From positions 1-24,190 of the forward strand of contig JAZUJX010000088.1 in the NCBI GenBank assembly GCA_045642965.1: 24,190 nucleotides of DNA, given 5' to 3'. The notes under the pieces are model-generated. The model worked only from the letters and a program-made list of their open reading frames with translations, had not been told where the DNA came from and did no database searches. Of the stretch, positions 1-6,190 are shown one piece after another (positions within the stretch are counted from its first letter, which is position 1; each line of letters opens with the position of its first letter). Both the position numbers and the translations under genes were made by a program. This stretch comes from Equadaptatus sp045642965. Its GTDB lineage: Bacteria; Synergistota; Synergistia; Synergistales; Synergistaceae.

Positions 1-1
1 C

Positions 2-1807
2 TGGGAAGAACTGGATTTTCTTCTGATATCGGGCGACGCCTACGTTGACCACCCGAGCTTTGGGCACGCCATAATCTCGCGCTGTCTTGAAGCGGCGGGC
101 TTCCGCGTCGGGATAATTGCGCAGCCGCACTGGAGCAGCACAGAGGCTTTTGCCAGATTCGGACGGCCGCGTTTCGGCGTTTTTGTAACTGCCGGAAATC
201 TTGACTCAATGCTGAATCATTACACGGCGTCTCTCAAAAAAAGGCATAACGACAGCTATTCCCCGGGAGGAAAAGCGGGACTCCGTCCAGACAGGGCAAC
301 GATAGTCTACTGCAACAGAATAAGAGAAATATGGAAAGATATCCCGCTTGTTATAGGCGGAATTGAGGCAAGCCTGAGACGTTTCGCGCATTATGATTAC
401 TGGAGCGATTCCGTGCGCCGTTCGCTGCTTGCGGACAGCCGCGCCGACCTTCTCTCGTTCGGAATGGGTGAATTTTCAACGGTTGCGATTGCACGTGCCC
501 TGTCCGAAGGCAGATCGGTTTCGTCAATCAGAAACGTCCCAGGCACCTGCTGGAAAACGCACGAACCCGCAAATGCCAAAGACGCCGTAACACTTCCGTC
601 GTTTGAAGAAGTCAGCGCAGGCGGCAGAATATTTGCCGAAGCCTTTGCGAAACAGTACGCGGAACAAAATTCCTACTCGGGCAAAAGGCTTATACAAAAT
701 CAGGGCGCGTGGCATATTGTGCAGAACAGGCCGTCGCGTCCCCTGACCACAGAGGAAATGGACAAGGTCTATGCGCTGCCGTACACGCGCTGCTGGCACC
801 CGGATTACGACGCCTTGGGAGGTGTCCCCGCTCTTGCCGAAGTTAAATTCAGCATAACAAGCCACCGCGGGTGCTTCGGCGAATGTGCCTTCTGTGCGAT
901 AGCGGGACATCAGGGAAGAATAATACAGAGAAGAAGCGACGAGTCAATAATAAAGGAAGCGGAAGCTTTCAAAAAAATGCCGGATTTCAAGGGCTATATA
1001 CACGACGTAGGAGGCCCGACTGCCAACTTTATGCAGCCTGCCTGCGCAAAACAGGAAAAAAGCGGGGCGTGCAGCGGCAAATCCTGCCTTTTCCCAAAGC
1101 CCTGCCCTGCGCTTTGCGCTGATCACAGCACGTACATTTCGCTTTTGAGAAAGCTCCGCGCGCTTGACGGCATAAAAAAAGTTTTTATCCGTTCGGGCGT
1201 GCGCTGCGACTATCTGCTTGAGGACAAAGAAAATGATTTTCTGTCCGAGCTGTGCGAACACCACGTCAGCGGACAGCTCAAAATAGCGCCGGAGCACGCA
1301 AGCTCTAAGGTGCTTGAGCTTATGAGAAAACCGCCGAAAGAAACAACGCTTGACTTTATGAAAAAATATGCCGAAACGAACAAAAAACTCGGACTGAAAC
1401 AGTATCTTGTGCCGTATTTCATATCCGCGCACCCGGGCGCAGCGCTTGAAGACGCGGTTATGCTTGCGGAATTTATCCGCGACACGCGTCTAAGACCTGA
1501 ACAGGTGCAGGATTTCACGCCGACGCCAGGCTCTGCGTCCACCTGCATGTATTTCAGCGGCTTTGATCCGTTCAGCGGAAAAGAAGTTTACGTTGCCAAA
1601 AGCACGGAAGAAAGAAAAATGCAGAGGGCGCTTATGCAGTACTGGCTGCCCGAAAACGAAGAGCTTGTCCGTGCGGCTTTAATAAAAGCGGGACGGACGG
1701 ACCTTATCGGAAACGGCGAAAAATGCCTTGTAAAAGCCGGTACGCAGCGAAAAATCAGTAAAAATACGCAGGGAAATCGCCGGCAAAAGATAGACAAAAA
1801 CAGGTAA
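2..1807 (+). CDS. ygiQ: YgiQ family radical SAM protein, 5' end missing
   Basis: The open frame runs in from the left edge; 601 codons are visible and probably 10-20 N-terminal residues are missing. Translation from base 2 begins with the family's N-terminal signature (WEELDFLLISGDAYVDHPSF), so the ATG at 209 is internal. The radical SAM motif CxxxCxxC is intact as CFGECAFC at fragment residues 291-298 and would bind the 4Fe-4S cluster that cleaves S-adenosylmethionine. A cysteine-rich stretch follows (C-SGKSC-FPKPC). The substrate of YgiQ proteins is unknown to me, so only the radical SAM chemistry is safe. The C-terminus is a short basic tail ending in KIDKNR. The gene ends 49 bases before ompH, and its last codons probably contain the ompH promoter. 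Confidence 0.93.
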   Translation, partial: WEELDFLLISGDAYVDHPSFGHAIISRCLEAAGFRVGIIAQPHWSSTEAFARFGRPRFGVFVTAGNLDSMLNHYTASLKKRHNDSYSPGGKAGLRPDRATIVYCNRIREIWKDIPLVIGGIEASLRRFAHYDYWSDSVRRSLLADSRADLLSFGMGEFSTVAIARALSEGRSVSSIRNVPGTCWKTHEPANAKDAVTLPSFEEVSAGGRIFAEAFAKQYAEQNSYSGKRLIQNQGAWHIVQNRPSRPLTTEEMDKVYALPYTRCWHPDYDALGGVPALAEVKFSITSHRGCFGECAFCAIAGHQGRIIQRRSDESIIKEAEAFKKMPDFKGYIHDVGGPTANFMQPACAKQEKSGACSGKSCLFPKPCPALCADHSTYISLLRKLRALDGIKKVFIRSGVRCDYLLEDKENDFLSELCEHHVSGQLKIAPEHASSKVLELMRKPPKETTLDFMKKYAETNKKLGLKQYLVPYFISAHPGAALEDAVMLAEFIRDTRLRPEQVQDFTPTPGSASTCMYFSGFDPFSGKEVYVAKSTEERKMQRALMQYWLPENEELVRAALIKAGRTDLIGNGEKCLVKAGTQRKISKNTQGNRRQKIDKNR

Positions 1808-1819
1808 AACGAGTAAAAT
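1791..1819 (+). promoter_or_regulatory. candidate sigma-70 promoter for ompH
   Basis: TAGACA (1791-1796) and TAAAAT (1814-1819) each match the -35 and -10 consensus at 5 of 6 bases and are separated by 17 bases. The site overlaps the 3' end of the ygiQ-type gene and would start transcription near 1826, about 30 bases before the ompH ATG. Confidence 0.5.
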
Positions 1820-1856
1820 TCTTTTGTTTGCAAAACCACACAGGAGGTATAATGAC

Positions 1857-2273
1857 ATGAAGAAGACCATTATAGCGTTATTGACAGTATTCGCGGCTCT
1901 CACAGCTGCACAGGCGGCATTCGCCGACGCCAAGGTAGGGTGCGTTGACGGGGACAGAGTCCTCCGCGAATATCCGAAATTCATTGCAGCGCAGAAACAG
2001 CTTGCGCAGACTGCGGAACGCAAAGAGGCTGCCACTCGCGCCGCTTTTGAGAAAGAAAAAGACGAAGCGAAAAAGGCAAAGCTCGTGCAGACCATGCAGA
2101 AGGAAATGGCCCAGGAAGAAGAAAAAGTTATGAAGCCTATCCTTAAAACGGTCAACGACGCAGTGCAGAAGGTCGCCAAACAGAAAGGCATAACGGTTGT
2201 CGTCAACAAATCGCTTGTCTACTACGGCGGAACAGACCTTACATCAGAAGTCATCTCTGCTGTCAAGAGATAA
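1857..2273 (+). CDS. ompH: OmpH/Skp-family periplasmic chaperone
   Basis: A 138-residue protein. The ATG at 1857 is chosen because AGGAGG (1842-1847) lies 9 bases upstream; a longer frame from a TTG at 1824 would place the ribosome site inside the gene. Residues 1-23 form a signal peptide (MKKT, a hydrophobic core, then AFA cleavage before DAKVGCVD). The mature part starts with the family's typical strand (VGCVDGDRVLREYPKF), continues as a highly charged Lys/Glu/Ala coiled coil (about residues 40-100), and ends in a second small strand region (GITVVVNKSLVYYGG). Skp/OmpH proteins hold unfolded outer-membrane proteins in the periplasm, so this gene argues for a diderm envelope. No bam or lpx genes adjoin it, and it appears monocistronic, with its own promoter and terminator. 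Confidence 0.85.
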   Translation: MKKTIIALLTVFAALTAAQAAFADAKVGCVDGDRVLREYPKFIAAQKQLAQTAERKEAATRAAFEKEKDEAKKAKLVQTMQKEMAQEEEKVMKPILKTVNDAVQKVAKQKGITVVVNKSLVYYGGTDLTSEVISAVKR

Positions 2274-2280
2274 CAAAACG

Positions 2281-2305
2281 GCGCCGTTCACTGAACGGCG
2301 CTTTT
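2281..2305 (+). terminator. intrinsic terminator after ompH
   Basis: A perfect 8-bp GC-rich stem (GCGCCGTT 2281-2288 with AACGGCGC 2294-2301, loop CACTG) is followed by TTTT. It begins 7 bases after the ompH stop and ends only 10 bases before the plsY ATG. Confidence 0.85.
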
Positions 2306-2315
2306 AAATAATCAA

Positions 2316-2909
2316 ATGCTTATTTTCTGGATTTTGGCGGGCTATCTTGCCGGAAGCTGTCCGACAGGGTATCTTCTTGCCAAATACATCAAAAACGTTG
2401 ACATAAGAGAATTCGGCTCGGGCAATATAGGCGCGACAAACGCAGGGCGTCTGCTCGGAAAAAAATACGCCGTTTTTATTGCGCTGTTTGACATGCTCAA
2501 AGGCGGGATAATTGTTTTGCTTGCGGCGTTCTGCACACACGACCCGCTCACAGCCGCTTTTTCAGGCGCTGCTTCCGTACTCGGGCACAATTACCCAATA
2601 TGGCTCGGCTTCAAAGGCGGCAAAGGCGTTGCCACCACCTACGGCGTAATATTCTTCTTTGATTTCTTCAATCCGCTTCCGTCGCTCCTCGGCGGAGCAG
2701 TATGGTACGTCGTAATGAAAACCAGCCGCTACGTTTCAGTTGGTTCAATCTGCGGACTTTTCGCCGCCGCGTTCCTTACGCTTGCTTTCAAAATGCCGAA
2801 GCCTTATTTCTTTGTATCGCTCTTTCTTGCCGCGCTTTCAACGTACAGGCATAAAGACAACCTGAAACGCATAGCGGCAGGCACCGAAACAAAAGTCGGA
2901 GAAAAATAA
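2316..2909 (+). CDS. plsY: glycerol-3-phosphate acyltransferase PlsY
   Basis: A 197-residue polytopic membrane protein of normal PlsY length. The family's conserved blocks are present in order: GSCPTGYLLAK near the N-terminus, GSGNIGATNAGR (about residues 35-46), GHNYPIWLGFKGGKGVATTYG (about 89-109), and hydrophobic segments through the rest. PlsY moves the acyl group of acyl phosphate onto glycerol-3-phosphate to give lysophosphatidate, the first membrane step of phospholipid synthesis; its usual partner PlsX is not in the window. The N-terminus fits family members, so the ATG at 2316 is likely correct. However, there is no recognisable Shine-Dalgarno sequence, and the ompH terminator ends just upstream. 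Expression must come from read-through or from a promoter inside ompH that I could not identify. Confidence 0.95.
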   Translation: MLIFWILAGYLAGSCPTGYLLAKYIKNVDIREFGSGNIGATNAGRLLGKKYAVFIALFDMLKGGIIVLLAAFCTHDPLTAAFSGAASVLGHNYPIWLGFKGGKGVATTYGVIFFFDFFNPLPSLLGGAVWYVVMKTSRYVSVGSICGLFAAAFLTLAFKMPKPYFFVSLFLAALSTYRHKDNLKRIAAGTETKVGEK

Positions 2910-2927
2910 TCAATACTGACCCTATAC

Positions 2928-2969
2928 AACAAACGGCACGGGAAATTTTTCCCGCGCCGTTTGTTTGTT
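2928..2969 (+). terminator. intrinsic terminator after plsY
   Basis: A long inverted repeat pairs AACAAACGGCACGGGAA (from 2928) with TTCCCGCGCCGTTTGTT (to 2965), with one A-C mismatch and a short A/T loop, and runs into a T-rich tract (TTTGTTTGTT). It separates plsY from the ctsR promoter region. Confidence 0.8.
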
Positions 2970-2982
2970 CTTGAAAACATCT

Positions 2983-3008
2983 GTTGATTTATATTGACCA
3001 AATATGAT
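2983..3008 (+). promoter_or_regulatory. candidate CtsR operator and promoter upstream of ctsR
   Basis: Read on the minus strand, 2983-2999 gives heptads GGTCAAT-ATA-AATCAAC. The CtsR box known from Firmicutes is a tandem heptad (A/G)GTCAAA separated by 3 bases. The first heptad matches at 6 of 7 positions and the second at 4 of 7, with the correct 3-base spacing. A -10-like TATGAT (3003-3008) lies just downstream, so a bound repressor would cover the -35 region; no good -35 hexamer is visible. Position directly before ctsR supports autoregulation, but the match is imperfect. Confidence 0.4.
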
Positions 3009-3043
3009 AAACTTATACAAGTTTATGAAACGGAGTGATGACA

Positions 3044-3535
3044 GTGGCGTTTGAAAGCGACAGCATTACCAAGGCGATAGAAGAATATTTCGGACAGCTT
3101 TTGCAGGAGGCTGCCGAGGGCAGTATTCTGCTGAGGCGAAAGGACGTTGCAGCGAAGTTCGGCTGCGTGCCGAGCCAGATAAATTACGTTCTCCGCAGCC
3201 GTTTTGCGCCTGAGAACGGTTTTCTTGTCGAGAGCCAGCGGGGCGGACACGGTTATATAAAGATTATGCATCTTACTTTTAACGATGTTGAGGAAAAAAT
3301 TTCGCATCTTGCCAATCTTGTCGGAATCTCGGTTACAGATCAGGAAGCCCGCAGACTGCTTGTCAATCTGCAGAACCGTGAGCTGATTTCCGCGCGCGAG
3401 CGCCTGCTTGTTGAGGTTGCGCTGAGAAATCAGGACGAGAACAGCAGAACGCTTTTTGACGTTTCGCCGTACAAGAGAGACGTTATGCGCGCCGAGCTGC
3501 TCAAAAAATTGCTGACAGGGCTTACATTGCAATAG
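3044..3535 (+). CDS. ctsR: CtsR, transcriptional repressor of class III heat-shock genes
   Basis: A 163-residue protein from the GTG at 3044, chosen because GGAG (3032-3035) lies 8 bases upstream; an ATG at 3038 would add two residues but has only 2 bases of spacing. The N-terminal winged helix-turn-helix is typical (SITKAIEEYFGQLLQ, LLRRKDVAAKFGCVPSQINY, then the wing RGGHGYIKI at 66-74). The rest forms the helical C-terminal domain (EARRLLVNLQNRELISARER). In Firmicutes CtsR represses clp genes and is inactivated by heat, with McsB and ClpC controlling its fate. Here clpC follows after only about 20 bases with no mcsA or mcsB between. The normally tetraglycine wing loop reads Gly-Gly-His-Gly. 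Confidence 0.93.
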   Translation: MAFESDSITKAIEEYFGQLLQEAAEGSILLRRKDVAAKFGCVPSQINYVLRSRFAPENGFLVESQRGGHGYIKIMHLTFNDVEEKISHLANLVGISVTDQEARRLLVNLQNRELISARERLLVEVALRNQDENSRTLFDVSPYKRDVMRAELLKKLLTGLTLQ

Positions 3536-3556
3536 ACGGAAGGCTGTGTGATTTTT

Positions 3557-5848
3557 ATGGCGCTTGACTTTACCGAAAAAAGCAAAAAAATATTCAGCAC
3601 GGCAAACTATATCGCGCGGCAGCACGGCAGCTCTTTCTTAAATACCGAACATCTGCTTGCCGCGCTTTTTGAAGAGGACGGGGCAAGATTCGCAGAGCTT
3701 CTCGGCAGCTGTGAAGCCAATCCGGAAGCAGTGTGCAGAAGCGTTGCAGAGCTTCTCGGCAGCGGGGAAAGGACTGAGACGTCAGCCGATTTGCCTGCCT
3801 CTCAGGAAACGAAGGCTGTTTTTGAATTTGCAATGAAGGAAGCAAGGGAGCTTAACAGCGGTTATATCGGGACTGAACATATTCTGCTCGGACTTTTGGA
3901 CGAGGAGGCTGAGGGACGTCCCGGAATACTTGCGGCTCACGGTGTTACCGCTGTTAAAATGAAAGCTGTTTTGGCAGCAGCTTCTTCTTCCGAACCGTCT
4001 TCTGACGACAGCAGACCGCAGGAAACCGTGCCTTTCAGTACAGCAAAAGCCGAAACTCCGACACTTGACGAAACCGCAGCTGATTTAACAGCTGAGGCAT
4101 CTGCCGGAAAGCTTGACCCCGTAATAGGGCGAAGCAGGGAAATTCAGCGGGTAATTCAGATTTTGTCACGAAAAACCAAGAACAATCCTGTCCTTGTCGG
4201 AGAGCCCGGAGTAGGCAAAACCGCTGTTGTTGAGGGACTTGCCGCTCTTATGTCGCAGAACCGGGTGCCCGAAATTATGCAGGGCAAAAGGCTCATGCAG
4301 CTTAACGTTGCCTCTCTTGTCGCCGGAACCAAATACCGCGGCGAGTTTGAGGAAAAAATCACGAAGCTGATGAATGAAGTGTCCGAAGCCGGAAATATTA
4401 TTCTTTTTATTGACGAAATTCACACAATAGTCGGCGCCGGAGGCACCGAGGGGGCTGTGGACGCGGCTAATATTCTGAAGCCTGCTCTTGCCCGCGGGGA
4501 GATACAGCTCATCGGCGCGACGACCATTTCCGAGTACAGAAAGTATATTGAAAAGGACAGTGCGCTTGAGCGCCGCTTCCAGCCTGTTCACGTTGACGAG
4601 CCTTCTGAAAATGACACGTTTGAAATTCTTAAAGGCGTCCGAGAAAGCTATGAAAAGCATCATCGCGTAAAAATCAGCGATGAGGCTCTGAAAGCCGCCG
4701 TTTCTCTTTCAAAACGCTATATTACGGACAGATTTCTTCCGGACAAGGCTATTGATTTGGTGGATGAGGCGTCTGCAAGCGTAAAAATCAGGCAGCTTGC
4801 GGACGAAAGAAAGACGGAGGCGGTTGTGTCTTTCGCGGATATAGCCGAAGCCGTTTCCGCATGGTCCAAGGTGCCTGTCTCGCAGCTCACTGAAGAAGAA
4901 AGCGGCAGACTGCTTCGCATGGAGGAAGAGCTTTCAAAAACCGTTATAGGTCAGGAAGAAGCGCTGCACGCGGTTTCAAGCGCCGTGCGCCGCGCAAGGA
5001 CAGGGCTGAGGGATTCAAAACGCCCGCTCGGCAGCTTCCTTTTCCTCGGACCCACGGGCGTCGGCAAAACGCAGATAGCGCGTTCGCTTGCCAGTTTCCT
5101 TTTCGGCAGCGACGAAGCAATGATACGGCTTGACATGAGCGAATATATGGAACGGCACGAGGCTGCAAAGCTTATAGGTCCTCCGCCCGGCTATGCAGGC
5201 TACGAAGAGGGCGGAAAACTGACGGAAGCAATACGCAGGAGACCGTACTCCGTAGTACTGTTCGACGAAGTCGAAAAGGCGCACCCCGACGTTTATAATA
5301 TGCTTCTCCAGCTGCTTGACGACGGAAGGCTTACCGACGGGCTGGGACACCTTGCCGATTTCAGAAACGCGATAATTATTCTGACGAGCAATCTCGGCGT
5401 GCCTGAGGAAGTAAAGCCCGCCGCGCTCGGTTTCGGAGTTTCCGCAAGAGTTCCGGAAAAGAACGACCACGAAAAGCTGAAATCCGCAATGCTTGCGAAA
5501 GCTGCTGAATTTTTCCGTCCGGAATTTTTAAACAGGATTGACGAAACGGTTGTGTTCAAGGCTCTTGAAAAAGACAGCCTGTTCGGCATTATGGACGTTC
5601 TTTTGAAACGCGTTGCCGAAGCGGCGCGTTCCGGCGGAATAGAAATCTCTGTTGACGAAACGGCAAAGGAATTTATGCTTGAAAAAGCTTATAACCCTAA
5701 ATACGGAGCGCGTCCGCTGCGCAGGGCTGTACAGACTATGCTTGAGGACAAACTGGCGGAAATGCTTCTTGCAAAGACGCTTGCAAAGGGCGATAAACTG
5801 TCGGTGTTTTCTGACGGAGAAAAGCTTGTTTTTCAAAAGACAGAATAG
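3557..5848 (+). CDS. clpC: ClpC-type AAA+ protein unfoldase lacking the middle domain
   Basis: About 763 residues from the ATG at 3557. A GTG at 3548, 4 bases from GGAAGG (3538-3543), is an alternative start. Order of parts: two Clp_N repeats (about 1-140), a Ser/Glu/Thr-rich linker (145-175), AAA domain 1 (Walker A GEPGVGKT 215-222; Walker B LFIDEIHT with D286 and E287), AAA domain 2 (Walker A GPTGVGKT 498-505; Walker B LFDEVEKAH), and a C-terminal small domain (YGARPLRRA). An LGF tripeptide (AALGFGV) in domain 2 fits the loop that docks on ClpP. ClpC proteins unfold substrates for ClpP. Between VDEASASVKIR (402-412) and SFADIAEAVS (425-434) only about a dozen residues occur, where ClpC normally has a coiled-coil M-domain of about 50 residues. 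Domain architecture therefore resembles ClpA, while the sequence and CtsR linkage are ClpC-like. Confidence 0.92.
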   Translation: MALDFTEKSKKIFSTANYIARQHGSSFLNTEHLLAALFEEDGARFAELLGSCEANPEAVCRSVAELLGSGERTETSADLPASQETKAVFEFAMKEARELNSGYIGTEHILLGLLDEEAEGRPGILAAHGVTAVKMKAVLAAASSSEPSSDDSRPQETVPFSTAKAETPTLDETAADLTAEASAGKLDPVIGRSREIQRVIQILSRKTKNNPVLVGEPGVGKTAVVEGLAALMSQNRVPEIMQGKRLMQLNVASLVAGTKYRGEFEEKITKLMNEVSEAGNIILFIDEIHTIVGAGGTEGAVDAANILKPALARGEIQLIGATTISEYRKYIEKDSALERRFQPVHVDEPSENDTFEILKGVRESYEKHHRVKISDEALKAAVSLSKRYITDRFLPDKAIDLVDEASASVKIRQLADERKTEAVVSFADIAEAVSAWSKVPVSQLTEEESGRLLRMEEELSKTVIGQEEALHAVSSAVRRARTGLRDSKRPLGSFLFLGPTGVGKTQIARSLASFLFGSDEAMIRLDMSEYMERHEAAKLIGPPPGYAGYEEGGKLTEAIRRRPYSVVLFDEVEKAHPDVYNMLLQLLDDGRLTDGLGHLADFRNAIIILTSNLGVPEEVKPAALGFGVSARVPEKNDHEKLKSAMLAKAAEFFRPEFLNRIDETVVFKALEKDSLFGIMDVLLKRVAEAARSGGIEISVDETAKEFMLEKAYNPKYGARPLRRAVQTMLEDKLAEMLLAKTLAKGDKLSVFSDGEKLVFQKTE

Positions 5849-5885
5849 AAAAACTCCCTTCAACAGAGGGGAGTTTAATTTTTCT
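5849..5885. terminator. bidirectional terminator between clpC and the minus-strand tRNAs
   Basis: AAACTCCC (5851-5858) pairs with GGGAGTTT (5869-5876). On the + strand the stem is followed by AATTTTT; on the minus strand the equivalent tail is TTTTTC. It can serve clpC from the left and tRNA-Glu from the right. Confidence 0.75.
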
Positions 5886-5960
5886 GGCAGTCCCTATGAG
5901 ATTCGAACTCATGTCAACGGGCTGAGAACCCGACATCCTGGGCCGCTAGACGAAGGGACC
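5885..5960 (-). tRNA. tRNA-Glu (anticodon CUC)
   Basis: The reverse complement folds as a 76-base tRNA with encoded CCA. Acceptor GGTCCCT pairs with AGGGACT, with discriminator G; the anticodon loop is TTCTCAG, giving CUC; the T-arm is ATGAG-TTCGAAT-CTCAT. The layout closely follows E. coli tRNA-Glu. Weak pairs are visible: G1-U72, G10-U25 and an apparent U27-U43 mismatch. It lies downstream of tRNA-Gln in one short minus-strand transcript. Confidence 0.93.
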
Positions 5961-5974
5961 GCTAAATATAAAAA

Positions 5975-6048
5975 TGGCTGGGGTACCAGGATTCGAACCT
6001 AGATTACCTGATCCAGAGTCAGGCGTGCTGCCGTTGCACCATACCCCA
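5975..6048 (-). tRNA. tRNA-Gln (anticodon CUG)
   Basis: The reverse complement folds as a 74-base tRNA with encoded CCA. Acceptor TGGGGTA pairs with TACCCCA, the D-stem is GTGC/GCAC, the anticodon stem CCTGA/TCAGG encloses CTCTGGA (anticodon CUG), and the T-arm is CTAGG-TTCGAAT-CCTGG. It is transcribed first, 14 bases ahead of tRNA-Glu. Confidence 0.95.
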
Positions 6049-6061
6049 ACAACAGATATGA

Positions 6062-6089
6062 ATTTTAGCACAATTTAATGTATTGTCAA
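6062..6089 (-). promoter_or_regulatory. promoter for the tRNA-Gln/tRNA-Glu transcript
   Basis: On the minus strand a perfect TTGACA (complement of 6084-6089) is followed after 16 bases by TAAAAT (complement of 6062-6067), preceded by TGC, an extended -10. The -10 ends 13 bases before the mature 5' end of tRNA-Gln. Confidence 0.8.
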
Positions 6090-6190
6090 TCAGTCCGCGA
6101 AAAAAAAATATTTGTCGCAATTATTTTGACAAAAGCATGGAAAAATCTTTGCCGGAGTTGTAAAATAGTAACTTGGAGGGAATTGTATTT

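Noticed and set aside
5652..6002. A + strand open frame across the clpC end and both minus-strand tRNAs
   Set aside because: Its C-terminal part is antisense tRNA translated (YEIRTHVNGLRTRHPG), a well-known source of false genes; the rest is a clpC shadow.
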